Positions 63,222 to 64,000 of a stretch of DNA of 64,000 nucleotides are shown here, piece after piece. The position numbers and the translations under genes were made by a program. Position 1 is the first letter of the stretch. Each line of letters begins with the position of its first letter. The stretch is from assembly GCA_019418225.1 (NCBI GenBank), contig DYCF01000015.1, forward strand, positions 35,646 to 99,645, written 5' to 3'. The notes beneath the pieces are model-generated. The model had not been told where the DNA came from and did no database searches. It worked only from the letters and a program-made list of their open reading frames with translations. Origin of the DNA: Clostridiales bacterium (GTDB lineage: Bacteria; Bacillota; Clostridia; Lachnospirales; Cellulosilyticaceae).

Positions 63222-63371
63222 CTATTTGTTCTTGGCATCGCAATAACCATTAACGATACCAATAGCCCCTGCAATAACACATGCCCCAACAAAACAAGCC
63301 ATTCCTATACTACCACCATCTACTGCACATAATTCTTCATTATCTAATTCATTAAATTTTTCATTTACCAT
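63222..63371 (-). CDS. Double-glycine leader peptide (bacteriocin candidate 2)
   Basis: A 49-residue ORF with leader MVNEKFNELDNEELCAVDGG and a mature part SIGMACFVGACVIAGAIGIV ending in NGYCDAKNK, with GxxxG-like spacing and three cysteines, which could form a disulfide. AAGGGAGGAAATATATT precedes the ATG. It is followed directly by the small membrane protein gene. Confidence 0.82.
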   Translation of the reverse strand: MVNEKFNELDNEELCAVDGGSIGMACFVGACVIAGAIGIVNGYCDAKNK

Positions 63372-63391
63372 AATATATTTCCTCCCTTGTA

Positions 63392-63559
63392 TTAGTGTCT
63401 TATATTATAAGCAAATTTACCAACTGCTTCACCACATTGATATACTACATATAAAGCACCACCAACTGCTGCTACTGTTGCTGCTGCTGTAAGGATGCCA
63501 CCGCCATCTACTTGTTCTAAAACTTCATTATCGATTACTTCAAATTGATTTAATTCCAT
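63392..63559 (-). CDS. Double-glycine leader peptide (bacteriocin candidate 1)
   Basis: A 55-residue ORF. The leader MELNQFEVIDNEVLEQVDGG ends in GG; the mature 35 residues start GILTAAATVAAVGGALYVVY and end CGEAVGKFAYNIRH, with GxxxG motifs as in class IIb peptides. The open frame extends to 63574, but GGAGGAACTAGAA precedes the ATG at 63559. It is the first gene after the promoter at 63610-63638. Confidence 0.82.
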   Translation of the reverse strand: MELNQFEVIDNEVLEQVDGGGILTAAATVAAVGGALYVVYQCGEAVGKFAYNIRH

Positions 63560-63609
63560 TTCTAGTTCCTCCATCTGTTTATTTTTTATTTATTAGTAAA
63601 GACACTATG

Positions 63610-63638
63610 AATATATCATTTTGCTTTTAACAAGTAAA
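63610..63638 (-). promoter_or_regulatory. Sigma-A type promoter of the bacteriocin operon
   Basis: TTTACT (63638-63633) and TATATT (63615-63610) are 17 bases apart on the minus strand, ~50 bp upstream of the first peptide gene. Confidence 0.5.
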
Positions 63639-63662
63639 CGTTTTGTCACTAAATGTAGAATT

Positions 63663-63902
63663 TTAGCTATATAATGTATTTAAAAATATTTTTATAACAA
63701 ACTTCAATAAAATAAATTCAGTTTTTATATTGTTTTTTCCCTTTTTAGAGTAGGTCTGATATAGTTTAGTGTAATTTAATTTCTCCAGTATGCGGCTTAG
63801 GAGTCGAACAGAATCATCTGGTGCAATGGAAGTTTCAAAATCTATAGGACGTGGATTATCCCCTGCCTTATATTTTTGTATAAAAGTAAGGCTATCGCCC
63901 AA
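63663..63902 (-). pseudogene. IS1182-type transposase fragment
   Basis: The minus frame (TTG start at 63902) reads LTFIQKYKAGDNPRPIDFET then SIAPDDSVRLLSRILEKLNY and TKLYQTYSKKGKNN, the conserved N-terminal part of IS1182-family transposases. After ~residue 60 the sequence loses similarity and stops at residue 79, instead of continuing into the DDE domain. It is therefore a truncated or frameshifted remnant. Confidence 0.6.
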
Positions 63903-63929
63903 CTAATCTAATTAATTAGGCGATAGCCT
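63889..63929. repeat. Stem-loop at the transposase fragment
   Basis: AGGCTATCGCC (63889-63899) and GGCGATAGCCT (63919-63929) form a perfect 11-bp dyad with a 19-base loop, T-rich on the right. It spans the 5' end of the transposase remnant and could be a terminator or part of the IS end. Confidence 0.6.
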
Positions 63930-64000
63930 CTCTTTTATTTTTTATTCATAGCCGTTAATTTAAGCCTAAGTTTTTCCAAGTCGAAGTATTTCTTCTAGGT
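63930..64000. other. Right edge of the window, unresolved
   Basis: Two minus-strand frames read into short stretches at the edge (for example KKYFDLEKLRLKLTAMNKK ending near 63940), which may be the end of another gene. Too little sequence is present to decide. Confidence 0.2.

Overview
The window is low-G+C DNA from an anaerobic Firmicute of the class Clostridia. Evidence: a glmS ribozyme in front of glmS, a two-gene-style PTS mannitol operon with a BglG/MtlR-type regulator, BMP/Nup-type nucleoside ABC transporter genes, strong AGGAGG ribosome binding sites, and a tmRNA tag reading ANDNLAIAA. The rhamnogalacturonan acetylesterase-like enzyme and the CE4 deacetylase suggest a polysaccharide degrader (a Lachnospirales/Cellulosilyticum-like genome is my guess, not proven). 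Almost every gene is on the minus strand.

Layout. 1-7.1 kb: a very long secreted beta-helix repeat protein cut by the window edge, a secreted SGNH esterase, a small [2Fe-2S] BFD-like protein and an M20 amidohydrolase. 7.3-12.4 kb: a mannitol PTS operon mtlR-mtlA-mtlD that looks damaged (mtlR frameshift; mtlD with an internal deletion), flanked by two copies of a ~65-bp element. 12.6-18.5 kb: DUF4176 protein, glmS with its ribozyme, a small toxin-like protein, HAD hydrolase, esterase and deacetylase. 18.6-25 kb: a nucleoside-type ABC transporter operon, then mtnN on the plus strand. 26.3-26.8 kb: two broken gene ends. 26.8-27.3 kb: an ORF-free, compositionally distinct stretch that may encode a large structured RNA.

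27.5-48.2 kb is an accessory island inserted at the 3' end of the tmRNA gene. A 54-bp perfect direct repeat (terminator plus the last bases of tmRNA) bounds it, and two diverged copies split it into three tandem cassettes. Cassette I carries one large gene: reverse transcriptase fused to a helical region and a calcineurin-like phosphoesterase. Cassette II carries a complete retron (visible msr-msd RNA, RT, PRTase-like and winged-helix partners) with a dGTPase upstream. Cassette III is a mobile element with a large serine recombinase split by an ORF-less group II intron, a DUF927 helicase, small replicon-like genes, and a caspase-like protease plus GTPase pair. The three cassettes together look like a tmRNA-targeted stack of anti-phage modules; this is the main discovery of the window.

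48.2-58.8 kb is ordinary core genome: tmRNA, smpB, two BFD-like proteins, an NADH oxidase/CoA-disulfide reductase-like flavoprotein, an amidase, rnr, secG, a Yip1-like membrane protein and eno. 59-63.6 kb is a bacteriocin locus: three double-glycine-leader peptides too short for usual gene calling, a small membrane protein, a C39 peptidase ABC exporter and its HlyD-type partner. The window ends in an IS1182-type transposase fragment.
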